The notes under the pieces were generated by a model. It had not been told where the DNA came from. It saw nothing but the letters and a program-made list of their open reading frames with translations, and ran no database searches. From NCBI RefSeq assembly GCF_963666255.1, contig NZ_OY762658.1:1-46859 (forward strand): DNA of 46,859 nt. The letters run 5' to 3'. The stretch comes from an uncultured Propionivibrio sp. GTDB lineage: Bacteria > Pseudomonadota > Gammaproteobacteria > Burkholderiales > Rhodocyclaceae. The translations under genes and the position numbers were made by a program. Each line of letters opens with the position of its first letter. The first letter of the stretch is position 1. Positions 36,780-44,476 of this stretch are shown here, one piece after another.

Positions 36780-37679
36780 TCAGGGCCGTCGCCCAAGAGC
36801 ATTGAGCAGCATGGCGACGTAAAAGCGCGGCACCCAAGGATAGCGCATCACCGCCTTGAAGAACAGCGGCCACGCTTGGCGGTGCTGGCCACTATCCTGC
36901 AAACCGCGTGCGCCACTGTACAAAATCACCGCCTCGCGTCGGTGCATGCGTCGAGCAGAAGTACGTCCTTCCAGCGCCGTCCGGTGATTTTCGAAAACCG
37001 CCATCACCGCCTGCATGTTGCGCAAGGCAGCGCGGCTTTGGTTGCCTTCATGGATCAGGTATTCGCCGAGAATTTCGTCAACAAAACCGATCTTGGCACC
37101 ATCACGCGCCAGCTTGAGCCACAACTCGTAATCCTCAGCGGTGACGAATTCCGGTTGGACACTGAAGCCACCGGCACGCTCCACCCATTCACGGCGCACC
37201 ACCACCGCCGACGTGGAAAGGCAGTTGCCGTCAAGAAGCAGGCTTTCGTAGGTTGCCCGCGTCTCGGGGCCGTAGTGCACGGTGCGCCGCCGTTCGCCAG
37301 AACCGACCCAGACCTCGGCATGGCATACCAGGTCATAACCTTCCGCTAGCTTGTCCATGCAACGTTGGAGTTTTTCCGGATACCAGAAGTCGTCCGAATC
37401 GAGAAAGGCGACGAATGGGGCCTGTGTCAACGACAACCCGTGATTGCGCGCAGCAGCGATGATGCCGTGATTGGCAAAACTGACCAACCGGATGCGGGGG
37501 TCGTCGTATGACTCGACAACGGCAACAGTGTCATCTTCGGAGAAGTTGTTGATGACAACAGCTTCCCAGTCGCTGAGCGTCTGCGCGCGGATTGAATCGA
37601 GCGCAGCACGCAGAAAGTGGGCGTGGTTGTAAGTCGGAATGACGATGGAAAGGCGGGGGGTAGGCATGCCGTTGATCAT
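36780..37679 (-). CDS. Glycosyltransferase family 2
   Basis: This 299-residue soluble GT-A glycosyltransferase has LSIVIPTYNHAHFLRAALDS, VVINNFSEDDTVAVVES, the metal site FLDSDDFWYPEKL (DxD as D-S-D), and the acceptor-side EDYELWLKLARDG with the catalytic ED. There are no membrane helices. The ATG at 37679 forms an ATGA overlap with the SDR gene's TGA. An alternative ATG at 37667 would remove four residues. The coupling with the CDP-sugar genes upstream makes it a candidate for transferring the CDP-deoxyhexose. Confidence 0.92.
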   Translation of the reverse strand: MINGMPTPRLSIVIPTYNHAHFLRAALDSIRAQTLSDWEAVVINNFSEDDTVAVVESYDDPRIRLVSFANHGIIAAARNHGLSLTQAPFVAFLDSDDFWYPEKLQRCMDKLAEGYDLVCHAEVWVGSGERRRTVHYGPETRATYESLLLDGNCLSTSAVVVRREWVERAGGFSVQPEFVTAEDYELWLKLARDGAKIGFVDEILGEYLIHEGNQSRAALRNMQAVMAVFENHRTALEGRTSARRMHRREAVILYSGARGLQDSGQHRQAWPLFFKAVMRYPWVPRFYVAMLLNALGRRP

Positions 37680-38626
37680 TTCCCAAAGGCATGGAGACAC
37701 AAGGTCAGCGTGTCGTCAATCTCACGGTCCACCTGCCCAGAAAGCGTAAATCCGGTCGCAGCCAACTTATTACTACGGTAGTCCAATGCCGGCGCCGGCA
37801 ATCCGTCAACGGCTGGTCGAATTACCTCGATATCACGGCCAGTCAACATCCGCCAACGCGAGGCAACGCGTTCGGCCATTTCAAGGATTGACATGGAGTG
37901 GCCTCCCCCCAGATTGAACAAGCCATCACCTAACTGATCAATGTCAAGTTGCAGGAGATGATTAACGGCCCGTGTAACATCCCACAAGGTCACGAAATTG
38001 CGCAACTGAGTACCTGCACTGTTCAGACGTAATTTTCCCGTCGTGACCGCTTGGCGGCAAAGATCGTTAACAAGTAGGGTCCAACGATCAACATTTGGAG
38101 TTGCGGGTGCGCCAAAGCCATTGGACAGACGAATGACGATCCCCTCAATATGTTTCTTGTCGTGTGCCGCAAGGATGAAGTCCTCCGCCACCTTGTGCGT
38201 GATCGCGTAGGGGTGAACCGGTCGCGGTAGCGTCGTTTCGTCAATTACCCCCTGCAGCGGGGCCCCATAGACATGTGCCGTCGAAAAATAGACAAACCGG
38301 CGCACACCGGCAGCTTTCGCTGCCTCCAGCAGTCGCAGGCTGGCCAGCCCATTCATTTGCAGAGCGCCCACCGGATCAACGGCTGATTCGACTTCGTTCA
38401 TCGCGGCCAGATGGATAACGTGATTGACCCCACGACAGGCTTCGGTCAATGCCTCGATTGACGTCCAATCCAACTCCACCATCGACATCGCCGTCAACCA
38501 GTCTGGCGAGACCATCCCACCACGACGGGTTCCACAACGAACCTCATACCCGTTGGCCACCAACGAACAAGCCAAGCGTCCGCCGAGATAACCCAAACCA
38601 CCGGTCAACAATACCGAATTACTCAT
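37676..38626 (-). CDS. NAD-dependent epimerase/reductase of the SDR family (CDP-sugar 4-reductase candidate)
   Basis: The 316-residue extended SDR has the NAD-binding VLLTGGLGYLGGRLA, VIHLAAMNE, and the Ser-loop FVYFSTAHVYG. Its active-site region reads HPYAITHKVAED. Spacing places His where the Lys of Y-x-x-x-K is expected and puts a Lys one position later. The C-terminal half has LRNFVTLWDVTRAVNHLL and LFNLGGGHSMSILEMAE, which is usual for nucleotide-sugar reductases. Placed straight after rfbF, rfbG and the 3,5-epimerase-like gene, it is the natural candidate for reducing the 4-keto group of CDP-4-keto-6-deoxyhexose. That is inference. ATGA overlaps at both ends bind it into the coupled block. 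Confidence 0.85.
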   Translation of the reverse strand: MSNSVLLTGGLGYLGGRLACSLVANGYEVRCGTRRGGMVSPDWLTAMSMVELDWTSIEALTEACRGVNHVIHLAAMNEVESAVDPVGALQMNGLASLRLLEAAKAAGVRRFVYFSTAHVYGAPLQGVIDETTLPRPVHPYAITHKVAEDFILAAHDKKHIEGIVIRLSNGFGAPATPNVDRWTLLVNDLCRQAVTTGKLRLNSAGTQLRNFVTLWDVTRAVNHLLQLDIDQLGDGLFNLGGGHSMSILEMAERVASRWRMLTGRDIEVIRPAVDGLPAPALDYRSNKLAATGFTLSGQVDREIDDTLTLCLHAFGK

Positions 38627-39072
38627 CGATGCTTGATCGCCCAATCGTAGGGAATGGAGGGGTCGAAGGGATCCCTGCGATCAATCTCGTTCGGATCGTG
38701 GGGGATGCTGGCGCAATTTGCCACGATAGCCGTCTCCCTGCCTATGCCCTTGAACCCATTCCAAACCAGAGGCGGTACAGTCACTAGGGAGTAGTTGTCC
38801 TCGCCGATGAATAATTCCTGTAGTTCCCCATGGGTTGGACTGTCCGGTCGGTCATCGAAAAGAACAAACTTGATTCGCCCTTGGGGAACGGCATAGTTTA
38901 GTACCATCTTGTGGTGAATGTGCCAGCCCTTGATCGCCCCTGGATGAACAGTCGAAAAGTAGATTTCACCAAAACCCGAAAAATGCGGGGCATCGTTACG
39001 CAGCATATGCATTACCGATCCACGCTCATCAACAATCCGCCGCAGCGGCGTCACGATAACGCCATCAATCAT
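38623..39072 (-). CDS. RfbC/RmlC-like sugar 3,5-epimerase family protein (cupin)
   Basis: The 149-residue cupin protein is related to dTDP-4-dehydrorhamnose 3,5-epimerase. The family core is present: GFGEIYFSTVHPGAIKGWHI with the catalytic-His loop (WHIHHKMVLNYAVPQG), IKFVLFDDRPDSPTHGE, and VTVPPLVWNGFKGIG. Canonical RmlC is about 180 residues and has a PPGxxHGF motif; here it is PLVWNGF, so chemistry may be limited to one carbon or the protein may be an isomerase variant. It is coupled to rfbG by an ATGA overlap, and there is no rmlA, rmlB or rmlD in the window. The substrate is therefore probably CDP- rather than dTDP-linked. Confidence 0.85.
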   Translation of the reverse strand: MIDGVIVTPLRRIVDERGSVMHMLRNDAPHFSGFGEIYFSTVHPGAIKGWHIHHKMVLNYAVPQGRIKFVLFDDRPDSPTHGELQELFIGEDNYSLVTVPPLVWNGFKGIGRETAIVANCASIPHDPNEIDRRDPFDPSIPYDWAIKHR

Positions 39073-40154
39073 ATTTGCCCCCCGTAGTACGCCGATATTT
39101 GGGCGCGGGAAATCTCTTCAGCAGATCTGCCATTTACCAGCACTTCACTATACCAGCTACCGGTCGCAGCCAGCGTCTGGTCAAAATCCCAGCGCGTACT
39201 CCATTGAAGCAATTGCCGCGCCTTGTCACTATTGAGTTGCAGCAGGTTCGCCTCATGCGGCATGTCACATGGCTCATCCACAATCACCGAACCATTCGCG
39301 AATTGACAGGCAATGGCATTGGCTACATCGAGCACCGTTCTCACGTCGCCCACATTCGGACCAAAATTCCACGCACCGTCATAAGCATGCCCTCGTTCGT
39401 AAAGTTTCGCCCCCAGCTTCAGGTAACCTGACAGCGGCTCCAGCACATGCTGCCAAGGCCGTGTCGCTCGTGGCCTGTGAATGGTAATTGCCCGACCGGA
39501 CTGTACTGCTCGAATACAGTCCGGCACTATCCGGTCAACTGCCCAATCACCACCACCAATGACATTGCCCGCGCGCGCGGAAGCTGCACCAAAATTCGGA
39601 CGATTGGCGAAGAAAGAGCGCAAATACGACGAAAAAACCAGCTCCACCGCTCCCTTCGATGCGCTATATGGATCATGTCCGCCCATCGTGTCCGATTCGC
39701 GGTAACCCCATATCCACTCCAAGTTCTCGTAGCATTTGTCGGAAGTGATGAAAACCAAAGCGCGCACAGCTTCACATTGGCGGACTGCTTCAAGCAAATT
39801 AACGCCCCCGCCAACATTCACATCAAAAGTCGTCTTCGGTTCATTATAAGAAGGCCGCACAAGGGCCTGTGCTGCAAGATGAAAAACGATCTCCGGTTGG
39901 AAGGTTGCCACCTCAGAAAGCAGGCGATCGCCATCCCTAATGTCGGCACAGACATGACGGATCGATTTTTCCAGACTGAGGCGATCAAAGTGGCTGTCTT
40001 CGTACTCGGGCGACAAGGCGTAGCCCAAGACATCGGCCCCAAGCGATCGGAGCAGTAGTGTCAGCCAAGATCCCTTGAATCCTGTATGCCCAGTGACGAG
40101 TACCCTCTTGCCACGGAATACCTCAAGATAGGAATCTTTTACCAGCGTACCCAA
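39069..40154 (-). CDS. rfbG: CDP-glucose 4,6-dehydratase
   Basis: The enzyme converts CDP-D-glucose to CDP-4-keto-6-deoxy-D-glucose with bound NAD. The 361-residue product has the full length, with VLVTGHTGFKGSWLTLLL (the GxxGxxG loop typical of RfbG), FHLAAQALVRPSYNEPKTTF, FITSDKCYEN carrying the catalytic Thr/Ser-Asp-Lys, and Y-x-x-x-K as DPYSASKGAVE. It also has ARAGNVIGGGDWAVDRIVPD and RPWQHVLEPLSGYL. The start overlaps rfbF by 16 bases. With rfbF it forms the committed entry to CDP-deoxyhexoses. Confidence 0.95.
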   Translation of the reverse strand: MGTLVKDSYLEVFRGKRVLVTGHTGFKGSWLTLLLRSLGADVLGYALSPEYEDSHFDRLSLEKSIRHVCADIRDGDRLLSEVATFQPEIVFHLAAQALVRPSYNEPKTTFDVNVGGGVNLLEAVRQCEAVRALVFITSDKCYENLEWIWGYRESDTMGGHDPYSASKGAVELVFSSYLRSFFANRPNFGAASARAGNVIGGGDWAVDRIVPDCIRAVQSGRAITIHRPRATRPWQHVLEPLSGYLKLGAKLYERGHAYDGAWNFGPNVGDVRTVLDVANAIACQFANGSVIVDEPCDMPHEANLLQLNSDKARQLLQWSTRWDFDQTLAATGSWYSEVLVNGRSAEEISRAQISAYYGGQI

Positions 40155-40915
40155 GGTGCTTTCCCTTCATCGTAAAGCGAATTCAGCAACTGGTATTCGC
40201 GACTGGTGTCCATTGGTTGCCAAAAACCGTCATGCTCATATACCATCAACTGATGGTCGGCGACAAGCTTGCGCATGGGTTGCTGCTCGAAAACTAGGCT
40301 GTCGTCGTCTTCCAGATAGTCGAATACTTTTGGCGTAGCAACGAAGAAACCACCGGAGATTCGCCCGCCGGCAGCCTGCGGCTTTTCGTTAAATTCGTGA
40401 ACGACGCCGTCGGTGTGAACCAGTTCACCAAAACGACCGGGCGGACGCACACCGGTCACAGTTAGTGCCCGACCATGCCCACGATGATAATTGAGTAGTT
40501 CGTCGATATTGACGTTACCGACGCCATCGCCGTAAGTCAGCATGAAATCATCATCACCAACGTACTTATGAATGCGCTTGATTCGCGCTCCCGTCATCGC
40601 GTCGGTACCAGTTTCTGCAAGCGTGACTTTCCAGTCTGATTCATCGTGATCCGTATGGAAAGTGATCTCGCCTTTCCGGCCGAGGTTAATCGTGAAATCC
40701 TTTGTATGCGCTTCGTAATTCAAGAAAAAATCCTTGATCACATCGCTCTTGTAGCCAAGACACAGCACAAAGTCACGATGCCCGTAACTCGCGTAGTACT
40801 TCATGATATGCCAGAGAATTGGAAAGCGACCGATTGGGATCATCGGTTTTGGAATGTTGTCAGTCACGTCGCGTATGCGCGTTCCGTAACCACCGCAAAG
40901 AATGACTACTTGCAT
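40139..40915 (-). CDS. rfbF: Glucose-1-phosphate cytidylyltransferase
   Basis: This 258-residue enzyme makes CDP-glucose from CTP and glucose-1-phosphate. The nucleotidyltransferase signature is VVILCGGYGTRIRDVTDNIP with the KPMIPIG that follows, and the fold-specific LWHIMKYYASYGHRDFVLC. The active-site DxD-like segment MLTYGDGVGNV and the product-side EFNEKPQAAGGRISGGFFV are as in Salmonella RfbF. The C-terminal PMDTSREYQLLNSLYDEG is also diagnostic. The GT4 gene lies 96 bases upstream on the same strand; the gap holds a small inverted repeat (TTTGCTGC/GCAGCAA) and no clear promoter. Confidence 0.96.
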   Translation of the reverse strand: MQVVILCGGYGTRIRDVTDNIPKPMIPIGRFPILWHIMKYYASYGHRDFVLCLGYKSDVIKDFFLNYEAHTKDFTINLGRKGEITFHTDHDESDWKVTLAETGTDAMTGARIKRIHKYVGDDDFMLTYGDGVGNVNIDELLNYHRGHGRALTVTGVRPPGRFGELVHTDGVVHEFNEKPQAAGGRISGGFFVATPKVFDYLEDDDSLVFEQQPMRKLVADHQLMVYEHDGFWQPMDTSREYQLLNSLYDEGKAPWVRW

Positions 40916-41011
40916 CTCTTACCTCACATCTAGTATTTTTCTGCTAACTCAACTGGCAGGTTTGCTGCTCGCAGCAACTTGCTCCGCTGATATCCTTAAT
41001 GCCAAACCTTC

Positions 41012-42205
41012 TTAAGCACTGATTTCAAGCTCCTTCACGTATTCGGCAATCATCTTCGAAGTCGTGAATAGAGCATCGAAGCGGGCTCGGGCCGCGCGCC
41101 CGAGGCGCGCCCGAAGTTCGGGGTCCTGTTTCAGTTGCTGAAGCTTGTCGGCGAGCGCTGCAGTGTCGTCTACAGGCACCAGGAAGCCACTGACACCGTC
41201 CTCAATTTGCTCGGCGATGCCGCCGACGTTTGTCGCGATAACTGGTTTGCCTGCACGCATCGCCTCGAGGATTGATATCGGCAGACCCTCGCGATATGAA
41301 CAAAACACGAAGACATCGGCTTCGGCATAACAGGCTTCCACGGCATCGACGAAACCAGAAAACCGTACCCGGTCAGCCACGCCAAGCTTAGAAGCCAGTG
41401 TGCGGCAACTCGCCATGTAGCCGTCGCCTACGTCGGCGCCAACAAAATGCAGCTCGACGTCGCTGACACCACGGCCACCCAACTCGGCGAGCGCTTCGAT
41501 GAGCAGGCGCTGGTTCTTGTTCCAGTCGAAGTAGCCGACGTGAAGCACGCGCAGCGTAGTTGACTCCTCCGCACCCGACGGAGGCAGATCAGATATGCCG
41601 TTGTAGATGATGCCGCAGCACTGGCGAATCCGGCGCACCAACGCCAAGCGTTCCGCGCAGGCGCGCGATACCGTAAGCACGCGCGAACGACGGTCGATTA
41701 GACAGTCGATAAAGTATTCGAAAGGCCTGCTCGGTCCGCGGGCTGGCTCAGCCATGCCGTGTACAACGTGGAAGACTCGCAGGCCAGGAATCAGTGATGC
41801 GGCGAACGTCGCTGTCCGGCAGAAGAAGCCGCCAGGATAACCACCGTTATTGGCCACAAAAACGTCTGGATCAATGCGTTTTAAACGCGAGCGAAAATAC
41901 GGTATTGAAATTAACACGAGCGGATAGCGCAGAACGAAGCTTGCACCGCGGGCTAGCCCACGCAAGAGCGGATTGGCGAAGGCATTAGCCCAACGACTGA
42001 GTTCAGCAACGGTAACGAGTCCGTAGCGCTCAACCTGAACATGGGCAGGCAACGTACCGGCGAGCAGGATTCGCGTATCGTCGCCGCGATTGACGAGGAC
42101 CGTCAGATGCTTAAACGGTAGGTGCTCGATCAGTGCGCGTGCGACCTGATCGCCCCCCCCGGCGATGTAGTTCTCGACAAAGATCACGCCAGTCTGGTCA
42201 GCCAT
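41012..42205 (-). CDS. Glycosyltransferase family 4 (GT-B)
   Basis: This 397-residue retaining GT-B glycosyltransferase has the N-domain VIFVENYIAGGGDQVARALI and FVANNGGYPGGFFCRTA. The C-domain has TLRVLHVGYFDWNKNQRLLI with the E-x7-E motif in REGLPISILEAMRAGKPVIA. A hydrophobic stretch at about residues 88-103 (SFVLRYPLVLISIPYF) may dock it on the membrane. The ATG at 42205 overlaps the acyltransferase stop by 8 bases. It is the last gene before the rfbF gap. Confidence 0.91.
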   Translation of the reverse strand: MADQTGVIFVENYIAGGGDQVARALIEHLPFKHLTVLVNRGDDTRILLAGTLPAHVQVERYGLVTVAELSRWANAFANPLLRGLARGASFVLRYPLVLISIPYFRSRLKRIDPDVFVANNGGYPGGFFCRTATFAASLIPGLRVFHVVHGMAEPARGPSRPFEYFIDCLIDRRSRVLTVSRACAERLALVRRIRQCCGIIYNGISDLPPSGAEESTTLRVLHVGYFDWNKNQRLLIEALAELGGRGVSDVELHFVGADVGDGYMASCRTLASKLGVADRVRFSGFVDAVEACYAEADVFVFCSYREGLPISILEAMRAGKPVIATNVGGIAEQIEDGVSGFLVPVDDTAALADKLQQLKQDPELRARLGRAARARFDALFTTSKMIAEYVKELEISA

Positions 42206-42788
42206 CGATCCGACGCACGATTTTCGCAGGCACGCCGACTGCGATGGAGAAGTCAGGAACGTCATTCGTCACTACTGAGCCCGCACCGATGACGCAATTG
42301 CGGCCGATCTTCACGCCGGCCATTACGGAGACACCGATGCCAATCCAAGTTCCATCGCCAATTTCGACCGGCCCCTTGGATGTCATGTACTGCTCGCAGA
42401 TTGGCAGATCAGCGCGTACGAAACCGTGCGCTGCGTCGCCGATGAAGACTCGATCGGCGATCATAACTTTGCGACCGAGCGTGATCCGATTGATGCAGGC
42501 GAGCGTGCCGAAGCGGCCGATGTAGCAGCCGTCCCCGATGCGCAAGTCGGGCTGCAACTCAACGGGCGGTCTGCCGGTCTCGCGATTCTCGGTCAGCACG
42601 CTGATCCAGCAATGGTCATTGATATGAACGCGGTCGCCGAGTGACACGCATTCCGGGTGCTCAATCTTCACACCGCGCCCGAGCACGATGCCGTGCCCCG
42701 CCGAACGCAAGCGCTTGATCTGTTCGCGAGAGACTCCGCTTTCGATACGATTGAGGATGCGCTGTAGAAAGCCAAAGAAAGAGCTCAT
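42198..42788 (-). CDS. Hexapeptide-repeat (left-handed beta-helix) acyltransferase
   Basis: This 196-residue acyltransferase belongs to the LbH family. Imperfect hexad repeats with aliphatic residues every sixth position run from VLGRGVKIEHPECVSLGDRV through RIGDGCYIGRFGTLACINRI to PVEIGDGTWIGIGVSVMAGV. The catalytic-His region is AHGFVR, and the C-terminal VGVPAKIVRRI is the usual end for O-acetyltransferases of the maltose/virginiamycin type. It probably O-acetylates a sugar of the repeat unit. The start overlaps the methyltransferase gene stop (ATGA). Confidence 0.9.
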   Translation of the reverse strand: MSSFFGFLQRILNRIESGVSREQIKRLRSAGHGIVLGRGVKIEHPECVSLGDRVHINDHCWISVLTENRETGRPPVELQPDLRIGDGCYIGRFGTLACINRITLGRKVMIADRVFIGDAAHGFVRADLPICEQYMTSKGPVEIGDGTWIGIGVSVMAGVKIGRNCVIGAGSVVTNDVPDFSIAVGVPAKIVRRIDG

Positions 42789-43663
42789 CGACGGTCCTCT
42801 TCGGGCTTTCCCGTAATCTTGCGCGCGACGAAAATCAGGTTGGGACTAAATACTGCTGACTCGCGGCCGCGGCGACCGAAGACCAAGCGCAGTAGCGGGT
42901 TGAGTCCACGTTGGACGAGGTGCAACAACCGGATGAAACGATTGGTTAGGCGCGCTTGTGATGGCGCCGTGAACATCCAGCAACTGAACGTACCGAAGTG
43001 GCCGCAGCGAAGGACGTCGAGCCCCGCCAGCGCACAGGCGTTGCGGAAGTTCTCCTCCTTCATCAGATTCAGGTTGTGTAGCGGCAACTGGTCGGGGTTG
43101 AAGCGCCGCGTCCAAGCCCCGTAGATGCCGCGTAGATTAGGAATCAGGATCAACAGCAGGCCACCGTCCTTGAGCAGCGCGACGTGGCGCTCAACGACTG
43201 CGCGCACGTCAATGAAGTGTTCGATGAAACCACGCGAAACGACGATGTCGAAACGTCCGACGTTCTCCGCCAAGAAAGCGTCAGCGAAAAAATCGGCTTC
43301 GATGACGTTGTCCCTGCTATAGCCGGCGGCCGCGAAAACTTGGCGGTTCCTCGTTGCCCCATGGCTCGTGTACTCAACGCCGTAAGGTTCGGCACCGAGT
43401 GTTCTGGCGAAGCGCACGATGAAGTCGCCGGGCGCGCTGCCAATCTCAACGACTGAAAGCCCTGCAGCACCCTGCGGCAGGTAAGTGGGAAGTACTCCGT
43501 GCCAGAGCAGGTAATCGTCATAGGCGGACAACATGTCCAACAACCGCGGCCCGATCAAACGCTTCAGCAGGCGTTTGCGCACGGGCGGTACGTTTTCCGC
43601 CATGGCAACTGGCGCGGTCTGATATACGCGCTCCCAATAATCCTTGTCGGTAAGGCGACTCAT
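42785..43663 (-). CDS. Class I SAM-dependent methyltransferase
   Basis: The 292-residue product has motif I as LSVVEIGSAPGDFIVRFA, motif post-I GAEPYGVEYTSHGA, motif II FDIVVSRGFIEHFIDV and motif III LKDGGLLLILIPN, the layout of methyltransferase families 11/12. The Pro-for-Cys/Gly variant of motif I (EIGSAPG) is within range. The C-terminal portion is hydrophobic with several basic residues and may bind lipid or polymer ends. The target is unknown; in this cluster a sugar or chain-end methyl group is likely. The ATG at 43663 overlaps the next methyltransferase gene by 4 bases. Confidence 0.87.
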   Translation of the reverse strand: MSRLTDKDYWERVYQTAPVAMAENVPPVRKRLLKRLIGPRLLDMLSAYDDYLLWHGVLPTYLPQGAAGLSVVEIGSAPGDFIVRFARTLGAEPYGVEYTSHGATRNRQVFAAAGYSRDNVIEADFFADAFLAENVGRFDIVVSRGFIEHFIDVRAVVERHVALLKDGGLLLILIPNLRGIYGAWTRRFNPDQLPLHNLNLMKEENFRNACALAGLDVLRCGHFGTFSCWMFTAPSQARLTNRFIRLLHLVQRGLNPLLRLVFGRRGRESAVFSPNLIFVARKITGKPEEDRR

Positions 43664-44472
43664 CGTGGCCGGCTCCTCGATTCGGCCAGAATGAACAGCG
43701 AGCCTTGAATCAACCAGGGGGCGAGCGGTTTCAGGCACCAGTATATTAAGCGTGAAATCCTGAGCTCGAACCCGCGCAGTTGGTTCGCCCGTTGCACGAC
43801 GTAATCGGGAAAATCCGATTCGAGTAGATGGCCTGAATAGTCGGGGAAAATCGAGGCCACCGGTCGATGATGTTCGCGGACGAAGCGCTTAGCGCTGCCG
43901 TACGAGTAAAAATGCACATGTCCGAGCGAAGTCATCTGCTGCGCGTAATAACGACGCTTCATGTAAAGGTTACGCAGCCAGTCGAGCAGATTGCGTTCTA
44001 TCGGAATGTTGTAGATCACCTGCCTGGCGATCTCGTCGATGTCATCGGCGACCGGCCCATTGTCGGGAATGTGCTCGATCACATCGATAAGCAAGGCCAG
44101 ATCGTAGCGCTGCTGGCAAATCTCGCCGAAGTCCGAAGAGGCGAGCGTGATGTAGCGGTTGTTGGCGCGCTGCTGCGCGAGCATTTCTGGCGATAGGTCG
44201 AAGGCATGGCATTCGACATGCAGCCCTTGCTGCGCAAGCTTCTCGCATACAAGCGCGGAGATAATGCCTCCACCGCCTCCGACGTCAAGGACGCATACCG
44301 ACGTTTCCGGAAATGTGCAGCGCTCCAAGAGTCGGCAGATGTAGGCGAATTTGTAAGAACTGTCTTCGCTGTGCAGCGTCGGATTGTTACGTAAGTAGGT
44401 GCCGTCGCGATAGATGTCGCTGGCCTCGCCAGACACCGGCGGAGGCGTCGTTTGCTCGTTGATTTTTACCAT
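43660..44472 (-). CDS. Class I SAM-dependent methyltransferase
   Basis: This 270-residue second methyltransferase has motif I as VCVLDVGGGGGIISALVCEK, motif post-I VECHAFDLSPEMLAQ, motif II YDLALLIDVIEHIPDNGP and motif III RQVIYNIPIERNLLDW. Its C-terminal YGSAKRFVREHHRPVASIF differs from its neighbour, so the pair is not a recent duplication. The downstream methyltransferase starts with an ATGA overlap. A tandem of different methyltransferases in an O-antigen cluster is compatible with methyl capping of the non-reducing end. Confidence 0.87.
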   Translation of the reverse strand: MVKINEQTTPPPVSGEASDIYRDGTYLRNNPTLHSEDSSYKFAYICRLLERCTFPETSVCVLDVGGGGGIISALVCEKLAQQGLHVECHAFDLSPEMLAQQRANNRYITLASSDFGEICQQRYDLALLIDVIEHIPDNGPVADDIDEIARQVIYNIPIERNLLDWLRNLYMKRRYYAQQMTSLGHVHFYSYGSAKRFVREHHRPVASIFPDYSGHLLESDFPDYVVQRANQLRGFELRISRLIYWCLKPLAPWLIQGSLFILAESRSRPR

Positions 44473-44476
44473 CGTT

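Noticed and set aside
31887-37679. Exosortase (XrtA/PEP-CTERM) associated exopolysaccharide locus, suggested by FemAB-like protein plus deacetylase
   Set aside because: No exosortase, PEP-CTERM protein, PrsK/PrsR or Wzc-type chain-length protein is present, and the initiating transferase is a short PglC-type enzyme.
38623-40915. dTDP-L-rhamnose operon
   Set aside because: The nucleotidyltransferase and dehydratase are clearly of the CDP-glucose type (RfbF/RfbG); no RmlA, RmlB or RmlD is encoded.
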